Below are positions 17,701 through 25,618 of a stretch of 64,000 nucleotides of DNA, piece by piece. The number at the start of each line of letters is the position of its first letter. Position 1 is the first letter of the stretch. Source of the DNA: Oscillospiraceae bacterium (GTDB lineage Bacteria > Bacillota > Clostridia > Oscillospirales > Oscillospiraceae); assembly GCA_017397835.1 (NCBI GenBank), contig JAFQHV010000031.1:1-64000 (forward strand). Direction: 5' to 3'. Under the pieces are notes generated by a model that made no database searches, had not been told where the DNA came from, and worked only from the letters and a program-made list of their open reading frames with translations. The position numbers and the translations under genes are program-made.

Positions 17701-19017
17701 TTACTTGGCATCGTGCATCCGCTTGAGCAGCTTGTCGCTGCCCTCCACCAGCTTACTGCCACAGCCACGGACAAACCGCGTACAACCCGGCTCATAGCCG
17801 CCCTGGTCATAGGCAACGTCGGTGGGATAGTAGTCACCATAGCCGTTGGTCATGCAGCAGGTAAAGGTCATGGCATAGGGGGAGTTGTTGCGAATCTGAC
17901 GGCCCAGGTCACAGAAGGGCTCACCAGAGGCACCCATCAGGGCCAAACCGCCAAAGGACACGCCGCTGACGTGGATATCTACATACTCATCCTTGGTTTC
18001 GGACAGGTCCCGGATGCGGTAGGCATCGGCCACGATGGGGGTCGCAACCCAGTCGGGGCCAATCTCGTTCAGCTCATCACCATTCTCGTGGATGTCGATA
18101 ATTCGCTCCGCCTCGGGCAGCAGCTTGGGGTCCCACTTGGTGCGGCAGGTCACTTCCTCCCGACCGAAGGAAATACCGCCATTCAAGTCCACGGGCTTAG
18201 CCTCGTCCAGATGGGTCAGCACGAAGTCGGCCAGCTTGTGGCCAACCAGTCGGGCAATGGTATACTTCTCACGGGTGACGGTGCCGAAGCGGTAGTCACG
18301 GCAGATGAGGTCGCCCTCGGCGCCGTTGAAGTAGATGCACTTACAGCCGGGGTTCTTCGTCTCCACCTTGTTGCGCAGGAAGCCGGGGTAGTCGGCGGAC
18401 ACCTTGCTGCCGCTGACGTTGTCGGGATGGGACTGGAAGTTGACCAGCACAATTTCCTCGGCATTGGTGCGGATTAGGCGCACAAACCGCACACTGTCAT
18501 CCACCTGCTCGGCCCAATCCAGCATATTGGGATCATTGTCAAAGCCCCAGGTCTGGTAGTAGCCGCCACGCATCTTGAACCGGCGGACAAAGGTGGTGTT
18601 GGGGCAGTTGCCCTCAAAGCCCAGCATCTGCTCCACATCGGTGCAGTCGTTCAGAGCCATGACGGCGGCATCAGCCACCCGACGCTTGAGCCACATCAGG
18701 TACTGCTCGTCGCTTTTTTCTCTGCCCACGGCCACGGAAGTGTGGGTGTGAGTGCCGCACAGCAGAATGGCGTTGGGGTCCAGGCCGGCGGCCTCCGCCG
18801 CGGCATAGCGCAGCATGTCGCTGGGCTTGTCAAAAATCGCCATCACATCCAGGGTCATGGCCACCACGGCCTTGTCGCCCTCCCGGACGGCCACGGCGTT
18901 GATGTACAGGGGATCTTTCACACCCTCCACCCAGCGGTCAAAATAATATCCGTCCATATAGGCACCCAAAGGGGGGGTCATATCCAACCGGGCAAAGCCC
19001 ACTTGCAATTTATTCAT
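17701..19017 (-). CDS. Neutral/alkaline ceramidase-fold hydrolase, paralogue 1
   Basis: The 438-residue product belongs to the neutral/alkaline non-lysosomal ceramidase N-terminal domain family. The zinc-site motif LLCGTHTHTSVAVG is at about residues 86-99 and the second His region is FQSHPDNVSG. The motif YDQGGYEPG is near the C-terminus. The C-terminal domain of secreted ceramidases and a signal peptide are both missing. Bacterial short forms like this are of unproven substrate, so ceramidase activity should not be assumed; an amidase or deacylase on a glycan or glycolipid is possible. Its 438-aa paralogue lies 18 bases upstream, a tandem duplication. Confidence 0.8.
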   Translation of the reverse strand: MNKLQVGFARLDMTPPLGAYMDGYYFDRWVEGVKDPLYINAVAVREGDKAVVAMTLDVMAIFDKPSDMLRYAAAEAAGLDPNAILLCGTHTHTSVAVGREKSDEQYLMWLKRRVADAAVMALNDCTDVEQMLGFEGNCPNTTFVRRFKMRGGYYQTWGFDNDPNMLDWAEQVDDSVRFVRLIRTNAEEIVLVNFQSHPDNVSGSKVSADYPGFLRNKVETKNPGCKCIYFNGAEGDLICRDYRFGTVTREKYTIARLVGHKLADFVLTHLDEAKPVDLNGGISFGREEVTCRTKWDPKLLPEAERIIDIHENGDELNEIGPDWVATPIVADAYRIRDLSETKDEYVDIHVSGVSFGGLALMGASGEPFCDLGRQIRNNSPYAMTFTCCMTNGYGDYYPTDVAYDQGGYEPGCTRFVRGCGSKLVEGSDKLLKRMHDAK

Positions 19018-19035
19018 GTTCAGTTCCTCCCTGTA

Positions 19036-20352
19036 TTAACCGTGAATTTTGTTCAGCAGTTCCAGACAGGCCTCGGCCACGATCTCGCCGGTACCCTTGA
19101 TGAAGCGGGTGTTGGCCGGCTCGTAGCCGCCCTGATCGTAAGCGATGGCGTTGGGGAAGTAATCGCCGCTGCCGTTGACCACCGAACACGCAAAGGTAAA
19201 GGGATAGGTGGATTTCTCCCGGATGTACTGGCCCAACTCGCAGAAGGGCTCGCCGGTGATGCCCACCATGGCAAAGCCGCCGAAGGACACCGCACTGACA
19301 CGCAAATCCACCGTATCCAAATTCGCTTCCTCAAGCTCCACAATACGGTAGGCCTCGGCCACCATGGGGGTAGCCACCCAGTCGGGGCCGATCTCCTTCT
19401 CCTCGTCGCCGTGCTCGTGGATGTCCACGATGCGCTTGGCCTCCGGCACACGGGAGGTGTCCCGCTTGGTGCGGCAATTCACCCACCGCTGGCCGTAGCG
19501 CACGCCGCCACCGGCGGCAGGAACTGCCTCATCCAAGTGGGCCATCACGAAGTCGGCCAGCTTGTGGCCGGTAAAACGGGCGCAGGTGTATTTCTCCGTG
19601 GGCACGGACTTTTTCCAGTAGTCGCGCATGATGAGGTTACCCTGTGCGCCCAAGACGAACATCAGCTTGGTGCCGGGGCAGTTTGCCTCCACCTTGGCAC
19701 GCAGGAAGCCGGGATAGTCGGCGGAAATCAGGTTGCCGCTGACGTTGTCGGCATGACCTTGGAAGTTGACCAGCACAATCTCCTCGGCATTGGTGCGGAG
19801 GATGCGGACAAAGCGCAGGCTCTCGTCCGCCTGCCCGGCCCACCCCTCGATTTCCGGGTCACACTCGGTGGCCCAGGTCTGATAGCGGCCGTCCTTCATC
19901 TTCAAGCGCCGGGTAAAGGTGACTCCGGGGCATTCGCCCTCATAGGTCAGTATCTGCTCCACCGGCTTGCAGTCGGCAACGGCCATGGCCGCCGCATCGC
20001 ACAGGCGGCGCTCCACCCACTCGTCGTACTGTGGGTCGCTTTCAAACTGAGCATCGCCCAAGTTGACCGGGCCGGTGTGGGTGTGGGTGCAGGTCAGGAA
20101 CACGGCCTCCTCCTCCACCCCGGCGGCAGCGGCGATTTTGGGAAGCCACACGGCTATGGCAGGGTTGCGAAATCCAAGATGGTCGCAGCTCATCACAATG
20201 CAGGTCTTTTCGCCGTCCTGAACCGCCATAGCGCTGATGTACAGGGGGTCACGGACGCCCTCAACCTTGCGCTCGAAGAAGTAGCCGCCCATACGCACGC
20301 CAAGAGGCGGCGTCATATCCAAGCGTGCAAAACCGGCTTTCAGATTCGTCAT
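19036..20352 (-). CDS. Neutral/alkaline ceramidase-fold hydrolase, paralogue 2
   Basis: I chose ATG 20352 (protein MTNLKAGFARLDMTPPLG) with gaggaaac upstream; this gives 438 residues, exactly the length of the neighbouring paralogue. The motif TCTHTHTGPVNLG matches the ceramidase-family zinc site better than the paralogue does, and FQGHADNVSG and YDQGGYEPA are kept. No signal peptide is seen. The two copies have diverged clearly in the middle section, so they may act on different substrates or form a heteromer. It is 19 bases downstream of the GH20 gene in the same operon. Confidence 0.8.
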   Translation of the reverse strand: MTNLKAGFARLDMTPPLGVRMGGYFFERKVEGVRDPLYISAMAVQDGEKTCIVMSCDHLGFRNPAIAVWLPKIAAAAGVEEEAVFLTCTHTHTGPVNLGDAQFESDPQYDEWVERRLCDAAAMAVADCKPVEQILTYEGECPGVTFTRRLKMKDGRYQTWATECDPEIEGWAGQADESLRFVRILRTNAEEIVLVNFQGHADNVSGNLISADYPGFLRAKVEANCPGTKLMFVLGAQGNLIMRDYWKKSVPTEKYTCARFTGHKLADFVMAHLDEAVPAAGGGVRYGQRWVNCRTKRDTSRVPEAKRIVDIHEHGDEEKEIGPDWVATPMVAEAYRIVELEEANLDTVDLRVSAVSFGGFAMVGITGEPFCELGQYIREKSTYPFTFACSVVNGSGDYFPNAIAYDQGGYEPANTRFIKGTGEIVAEACLELLNKIHG

Positions 20353-20371
20353 GCTTGTTTCCTCCTCACAA

Positions 20372-22537
20372 TCAGCGCAGCCACATAAACCGCTCGGAGG
20401 CCAGGTGGCGCATATCAAAGAAGTTCAGCTCCAGCTTGTCGGCGGGGGTGTTCTCAATGTAGGCACGCAGATCCTCAAAGAACTGCATGAAGATGCTGTG
20501 GTTGCGCAGGTTCCAGGGCTGCTGATAGCCGTCCTTCACCTGCTCGTGGCGGCGCATCAGGGCGATACGGGTGTCACGGCGCGCTTCGGCCATAGCCTTG
20601 ACCGCCTCGTACTCACCCTCCGCAGCCAGCTCCATCATGCGCAGCATGGCCAGGTAGTCGTCCACTAGCACCATGTAGTTGTCGGCCTCGTAAGCGTAAC
20701 GGCGGGCCATTTCCTGATTACAGGCGGGGTCGGCGGCAATCTGCTCCCAGATGGCCATCGCCTCCTTGGCCATACCGGAGATGGACAGCATGGCACGCAG
20801 GTGGTCCTCCTTCCGGGCGCAGACCTTCTCCAGAGCCTCACCGGGGAACACACGGGGATAGGGCTTACCGGCCTCTACGTAAGAGTAGAAGTAGTAGCTC
20901 AACCGGTCACGGAGCATGAAGTAGTTGGCCAAGCAGGAGGAGTTGCCCTCGGGCTGGTCGATGCGCTCCTCGGTGATGAAGTCAAACATTTGGAAGGCAC
21001 GGCGAGCCGCCTCGTAATGGGTGGGGAAGTTCTGCTGCAAATATCGGTCGGTCACGTCCTGAATCCCGCCGGCCTGGTCATAGCTCCAGCTCAGCTCGGC
21101 CAGCAGATGGTGGCTGCGGTCGAAGCAGGGGTCGTAGGCGGAGTAAGAGTGCATACCGTCACAGCCCTCGTCGTGGGCGATTTTGGCCAGCATATAGATG
21201 TCCCGGGTGGAGTTGGTCTGCACGCACCAGTGGTAGTAACCGTTCCAGGGGGAGGTGACCCGCTTCAGTCCGGTCTCCGGCTGGGTGGTGTGGAACATCA
21301 GCTTCTCCCACAGGTCGGCGTAGGTCCACCAGGTGATGGTGACGATGTCGAACACGTCCTCCCGCTTCAGAGCGGCCAGCAGCGGTTCGGTCAGCACGCC
21401 CACGCCGTTGGGGCCGTGGTCGATGAGCATATCGCAGCAGATGAACACCCGCTTCATGCCCTTCTCCTTCAGGTGCTTGACCAGCCGCACGGTGTGCTCC
21501 ACAAACAGCAGTCCCTCGTTCAGGTCCCTGCACTTGGGGCACTTGCACCAGGGGGAGCGCTTGCTGAAGATGTCCCCGGCGTACTGGCCGATCTCCGCCC
21601 ACACCTCGTCCAGCTGCAGAGCGATGCAGTCCGAGCCGTAGGGCTTCAGGTACTTGTCGATGAGCTGGTCGTAGGCGGCAAACAGCAGCTTATACACGTC
21701 GGGGTTGGAGGTGCAGAAGCCGGAGTAGCTGGGGTTACCCGCCTCGTCCTTGGCGGACAGCTCGGGGTAGGTATGGGGAATCAGGGTGTTGTGGCCGTAG
21801 GAGTTGAAGCCGGGGAACACCTTCATGCCCCGCTCGTAGCCGTAGGCCACCAGCTCGCCAAAGAAGTTCTTCTCGAACATGGGGGGCAGCTTGTCGCCCT
21901 CCACCCACTCACCCTTGGCGGGAGAGTAATACTTCACGTGGAAGGGAGTCTTCAATTCGGGGTAGCCCGCAATGGGGACATAGAGATACTCGCTGACCCG
22001 GCCGTCGTACTGCACCAGCCAGCAGCCGTACACGTTCACCTGCAGGTGGTTGATCTTCTGGCCGGCCAGATCGTCGATCATGGCAAACCAGTCTTCCTTC
22101 TCCATCAGGTCGCTGCCCAGGCGGCTCTCGATGACGTGGCCGCGGAAGTCCATATCGGGCCAGTCCAAAATGTCACAGCAGGGAATTTCCTTGCCCAAAA
22201 TCTGCACAAAGCTGACGGCGGCGTAGTACACACCCTGCGCGCCGAAGCCGGTCAGCTCCACGCCCTTGTCGGTCACGCGGATGCGGTAGCCCTGCTCGGC
22301 AAACTGCACTTGGGCCGGTGCCTCACCCAGCGCCAAGGTAACGGTTGTCTTGGCGCAATCGCACACGCCGATGCCAAGGGCGGCCAGCTTTTTCTCCAGC
22401 ACGGCGGCGGCCTGCTTGGCAGTGTGGACATCGGCGGTAATCTTCAAAGCCACCTTGTCCAGCTTTAGGGAGCCTTCCTTCACTTCTACCTGCTTAGGCA
22501 GGGGAAAAATCTTCTTCTGCAGCTTCTTCGCATTCAT
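20372..22537 (-). CDS. GH20-family beta-N-acetylhexosaminidase
   Basis: The product is predicted to release terminal GlcNAc or GalNAc by substrate-assisted catalysis. I chose ATG 22537 (721 aa), nine bases after aggagg; an ATG two codons earlier is too close. An N-terminal GH20b-like domain (about 10-140) is followed by the barrel (LDWPDMDFRGHVIESR onwards). The Asp-Glu pair of LQLDEVWAEI (Asp310, Glu311) fits the GH20 catalytic pair in position. A helical C-terminal extension follows. No signal peptide is visible, so it should act on imported oligosaccharides. Its product would feed NagA, encoded next to it. Confidence 0.85.
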   Translation of the reverse strand: MNAKKLQKKIFPLPKQVEVKEGSLKLDKVALKITADVHTAKQAAAVLEKKLAALGIGVCDCAKTTVTLALGEAPAQVQFAEQGYRIRVTDKGVELTGFGAQGVYYAAVSFVQILGKEIPCCDILDWPDMDFRGHVIESRLGSDLMEKEDWFAMIDDLAGQKINHLQVNVYGCWLVQYDGRVSEYLYVPIAGYPELKTPFHVKYYSPAKGEWVEGDKLPPMFEKNFFGELVAYGYERGMKVFPGFNSYGHNTLIPHTYPELSAKDEAGNPSYSGFCTSNPDVYKLLFAAYDQLIDKYLKPYGSDCIALQLDEVWAEIGQYAGDIFSKRSPWCKCPKCRDLNEGLLFVEHTVRLVKHLKEKGMKRVFICCDMLIDHGPNGVGVLTEPLLAALKREDVFDIVTITWWTYADLWEKLMFHTTQPETGLKRVTSPWNGYYHWCVQTNSTRDIYMLAKIAHDEGCDGMHSYSAYDPCFDRSHHLLAELSWSYDQAGGIQDVTDRYLQQNFPTHYEAARRAFQMFDFITEERIDQPEGNSSCLANYFMLRDRLSYYFYSYVEAGKPYPRVFPGEALEKVCARKEDHLRAMLSISGMAKEAMAIWEQIAADPACNQEMARRYAYEADNYMVLVDDYLAMLRMMELAAEGEYEAVKAMAEARRDTRIALMRRHEQVKDGYQQPWNLRNHSIFMQFFEDLRAYIENTPADKLELNFFDMRHLASERFMWLR

Positions 22538-22553
22538 TTTCATTTGCCTCCTA

Positions 22554-23696
22554 TCAGTTCATTTCCTTGCCGGCAAGGAACACCGTTTTCACATTCATCT
22601 TGTAGTCACACACAAGCAGGTCCGCGCGCTTGCCCACGGCAATCTCACCGCGGTCGTAAAGTCCCACAGCCCGGGCCGGGTTGTAGCTTGCAAAGCGGAA
22701 CACGTCCACGATGGACGCGCCGGTGTGTTTCATCATGTTGCGGCAGGCCACGTTCAGGGTCAGGCGGGAGCCGTAGATCTCACCGTCAAAGTCAAAGTTT
22801 ATGTCGTGAACGTGCTCGTAGCCTGCGGGGGCGGGGGCCACACCGGCGCACTGGTCGGAAATCAGGATGACCCGGTCGTCCCCCTTGATCTTCCGAACCA
22901 GACGGAGCATATAGGGGTCCACGTGGATGCCCACGCTGTCGCAGATGAGCTCCGCATAAATGTCGTGGTTGTAGCTGACTGTTTCATCCACGCAGACGCC
23001 CCGGCACTCGGGATACTTGACGATGGTTCCGGTGGCGTTGGTGTGGTGGGTACCAATGCACAGGCCGTAGGGCATCAGGGCCTCGATCTGATGGGGTTCC
23101 GCCTCGGAGTGGCCCACGGCGAAGCGGACGGAGGGGTTAGCCGCCTTGGCGTCACGGACGAAATCCACGATGTTTTCCCGCTCCGGGGCCACCGCCCACA
23201 CGAAGACCTTGTCCCCCACCGCGTCGATGATGGGCTGGTAATCCTCCTTGCACACCGGGCCCTTCCAGGGGTTGTTGGCCCGGTCGGCGCCGAACTTGGG
23301 GTTCATATAGGGGGCCTCCATGTAAAAGCCGGTCAGATTTTCCGCCCCCGGCCGACCGATGGCAGCACGCACACGGGCGGCCTGCTCCAACAACTGCTCC
23401 TTGGTGGAGTTGAAGTACAGCGCCGCCAGCAGAGTGGTGGTGCCCGCCTTCAGGTGCGCCTGACAGGGGGCGTAGGGCTCGTCGCTGATGGTCACATCCT
23501 CCCCGGCGTGGGTGTGGATGTCCACCAGACCGGGACCCACATAGGCACCCTGCGCATCGATGATCTCGCACCCCTCCGGGACGGACAGGCTTCGTCTGTC
23601 GCCCACGGCGGCGATGATCCCATTCTCTATCAGAACAACGCCATCCTCAACAAGATGGTCGCGCATGACCAGTTCCCCATTGACAATCGCTTTCAT
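22554..23696 (-). CDS. nagA: N-acetylglucosamine-6-phosphate deacetylase
   Basis: NagA removes acetate from GlcNAc-6-P (or GalNAc-6-P) to give the amino-sugar phosphate used by NagB. ATG 23696 overlaps the stop of the upstream AraC gene (ATGA) and has aggaggaa in front; the 380-residue length is standard. The metal site motif is GLVDIHTHAGED, followed by GTTTLLAALY, GFYMEAPYMNPKFGA (with the metal-binding Glu), AVGHSEA, GTHHTNA and the catalytic Asp in LISDQCAG. A GlcNAc kinase or PTS is not seen nearby, so how the 6-phosphate is made is open. Confidence 0.93.
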   Translation of the reverse strand: MKAIVNGELVMRDHLVEDGVVLIENGIIAAVGDRRSLSVPEGCEIIDAQGAYVGPGLVDIHTHAGEDVTISDEPYAPCQAHLKAGTTTLLAALYFNSTKEQLLEQAARVRAAIGRPGAENLTGFYMEAPYMNPKFGADRANNPWKGPVCKEDYQPIIDAVGDKVFVWAVAPERENIVDFVRDAKAANPSVRFAVGHSEAEPHQIEALMPYGLCIGTHHTNATGTIVKYPECRGVCVDETVSYNHDIYAELICDSVGIHVDPYMLRLVRKIKGDDRVILISDQCAGVAPAPAGYEHVHDINFDFDGEIYGSRLTLNVACRNMMKHTGASIVDVFRFASYNPARAVGLYDRGEIAVGKRADLLVCDYKMNVKTVFLAGKEMN

Positions 23697-24556
23697 TTGT
23701 CCGCTTCCTCCTGTGTTTGTTTCTCTCTGTGGTTCAGCCGATAGGCTTGGGGCGTCATGCCGACCTGACGGCAAAAAGCCTCACGAAAGGCGGAGTCGTA
23801 GGTGTACCCCACCTCACCGGCAATCACGCTGACCGACTTTTCCGTATGCCGCAGCAGCCACTTGGCCCGTTCCAGCCGCGCCTGCAGCAGCTTCTCCCGA
23901 AACCCCATGCCGTAGTTCGCCTGCAGAATACGATTCAAGTGCCGCCGGGACAGGTGCAGCTGCCGGGCCAAGTCCTCTGCGCCGGGGTTCTGGGCCAGAT
24001 TGCGTTCAAAATACATATCGATGGCGGAGGGCATACGCCGCCCCTCCTTGTCCAAACCATTCCCGTCGCCCTGCAGATTCATGGCGCGCAGAATGGCCAG
24101 CACCAGTGTGGATACCTTTGCCTGCATCATTTCCCGACGGAAGGGGTCACGCCGGCGGCTCTCGGTCAAAACGCCCCGGCACAGCAGCATGATCTCGTCG
24201 GTCACGGCATAGATACCGGTCTGCTCCACCGTCGCCTGCATGGCACGGCGCATGGGTCCCTCGGGCACCGTCAGTCCCATGGACAACCGCTCAACCTCCC
24301 CCACGCCCAGTTCCAAACGATGGTACTGGCCCGGAGCAACCATCACAAACTGCTGTTCGCGCAGGGTGCGGCTCGTGCCCTCCATGTCGATGCTGCAGCT
24401 GCCGCTGAGCAGGATGTGCACCTCAAATTTAGGGTGATTGTGTGTATCACTGCCCCACATACCCGCAATGGTGTGGGGGCTTGCGTCAATATCTACCTGT
24501 ATTCTCTCCCTGCCGATCTGCAGGTCAAATTCCATGATTGGATCGATCAGCTCCAC
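23693..24556 (-). CDS. AraC-family regulator of the amino-sugar operon
   Basis: The 287-residue protein has an N-terminal cupin-like sensor domain (about 15-150, HNHPKFEVHILLSG, PGQYHRLELG) and a C-terminal AraC HTH (about 185-280, AEDLARQLHLSRRHLNRILQ and VSVIAGEVGYTYDSAFREAF). GTG 24556 is preferred since gaggtgg lies just upstream; ATG 24535 lacks a site. It is the first gene of the operon and is translationally coupled to nagA, so it probably activates its own operon in response to an amino sugar. A TATAAT box lies at 24577-24582, but no good -35 is seen, as expected for an activator-dependent promoter. Confidence 0.9.
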   Translation of the reverse strand: MELIDPIMEFDLQIGRERIQVDIDASPHTIAGMWGSDTHNHPKFEVHILLSGSCSIDMEGTSRTLREQQFVMVAPGQYHRLELGVGEVERLSMGLTVPEGPMRRAMQATVEQTGIYAVTDEIMLLCRGVLTESRRRDPFRREMMQAKVSTLVLAILRAMNLQGDGNGLDKEGRRMPSAIDMYFERNLAQNPGAEDLARQLHLSRRHLNRILQANYGMGFREKLLQARLERAKWLLRHTEKSVSVIAGEVGYTYDSAFREAFCRQVGMTPQAYRLNHREKQTQEEADK

Positions 24557-24675
24557 CGCGTTTCCACCTCTGTTTCATTATAAAACGCCTTCCCCGCCGC
24601 TTCCACAGTTCGGTGGGTCAGCTTTTCCCGATTTATGTCCCAAAATCGTGCCTGTTTCTTGCCTGCATCGCTCAA

Positions 24676-24714
24676 AAAAAGACTCCGTACGCAGTTGGTG
24701 CGAAGTCTTTTTTC
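24676..24714 (-). terminator. Terminator of the radical SAM gene
   Basis: An imperfect stem with arms aagact/agtctt and an inner cgca/tgcg is followed by a T run on the minus strand, 10-50 bases after the gene's stop. Confidence 0.65.
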
Positions 24715-24724
24715 TCCGTTGTTT

Positions 24725-25564
24725 TCAGCCAAATCGCTGCCGGGCAAAGCCACATTTGCGGCACAGTTCCTCCACTGCCTTGCCTTGCCCAAATCCGGCG
24801 CAGACGGCCCGGGTCCGGGGAGATGCCATGATCTCGTCCATGGTTTGTTTCAGCAGGTTGCCAAGGGAGATATCCCCCTCATGATCCAGGCAGCAGGGCA
24901 CCACCGTGCCGTCGCACAGCACGCCGATCTGATCCCGCAGGCCGTAGCAGAATACCTGTCCGCCACCGTCCTCCGCCTCCAGATCGGGCCAGTCGAACTT
25001 CTCTCCGTGTTCCAAGAACACGCCTTCCGCCAGCTTCACACCCCGGCGCTGCGGCTTCCACTCCCCGGGAAACGCACGGTGGAGCGCATCCAGCACCTGC
25101 CCGTTCAGCCGGTCCGCGCCCCCCTCGTTCCACAGGCGGTAAACCACCAGCTTCTTCCCCCGGGCCGCCTGTCCAAAGGCCACGCAGCCGGACAGGTAGT
25201 CCGCAAAGGACATGGGCAGGTCGTTGGCTTCAAAGGCGTGGAGCGATACGTTCACCTTATGCAAAGCAGGCGACCCCAGCAGCCGTTCCTGCTGCTGGAG
25301 CAGCAGGGTGCCGTTGGTGGTCAGAACGACCCTGAACCCCCGCTCCCCCGCCAGAGCCAAAAACTCTCCCAGCAGCGGGTGACACAGCGGCTCCCCCATC
25401 AGGTGAAAGTAGAGGTAGTCCGTCCACCCCACCAGCCGGTCCAACAACCGGCAGAACCGCTCCCGGTCCATGGCTTCCGCCTTTCGCCGGGTTCCGGGGC
25501 AAAAGCTGCAGTGCAGATTGCAGAGATTGGATATCTCTAAATAAACCTTTTGAAATCGCTTCAT
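24725..25564 (-). CDS. Radical SAM/SPASM-type protein of unknown substrate
   Basis: The 279-residue protein has the radical SAM cluster motif CNLHCSFC near the N-terminus (ISNLCNLHCSFCPG), the glycine-rich FHLMGEPLCHP segment and VLTTNGTLL. A short SPASM-like C-terminus contains DGTVVPCCLDHEGDISLGN and ends with CRKCGFAR, suggesting one auxiliary Fe-S cluster. No peptide precursor gene is found next to it. It is shorter than peptide maturases and lacks a recognition domain, so the substrate may be a metabolite. It is transcribed alone. Confidence 0.85.
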   Translation of the reverse strand: MKRFQKVYLEISNLCNLHCSFCPGTRRKAEAMDRERFCRLLDRLVGWTDYLYFHLMGEPLCHPLLGEFLALAGERGFRVVLTTNGTLLLQQQERLLGSPALHKVNVSLHAFEANDLPMSFADYLSGCVAFGQAARGKKLVVYRLWNEGGADRLNGQVLDALHRAFPGEWKPQRRGVKLAEGVFLEHGEKFDWPDLEAEDGGGQVFCYGLRDQIGVLCDGTVVPCCLDHEGDISLGNLLKQTMDEIMASPRTRAVCAGFGQGKAVEELCRKCGFARQRFG

Positions 25565-25577
25565 ATACTCTCTACAA

Positions 25578-25612
25578 CAAACGGCAGCCGACCGGGGTCA
25601 GCTGCCGTTTTC
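25578..25612 (-). terminator. Terminator of the Na/Pi cotransporter gene
   Basis: The hairpin aacggcagc/gctgccgtt is extended by an inner gacc/ggtc pairing; it follows the gene's stop at 25619. Confidence 0.65.
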
Positions 25613-25618
25613 GGCTTG

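Noticed and set aside
17701-20352. Secreted ceramidases acting on host sphingolipids
   Set aside because: Neither protein has a visible signal peptide or the C-terminal domain of secreted ceramidases, so host-lipid attack is not supported.
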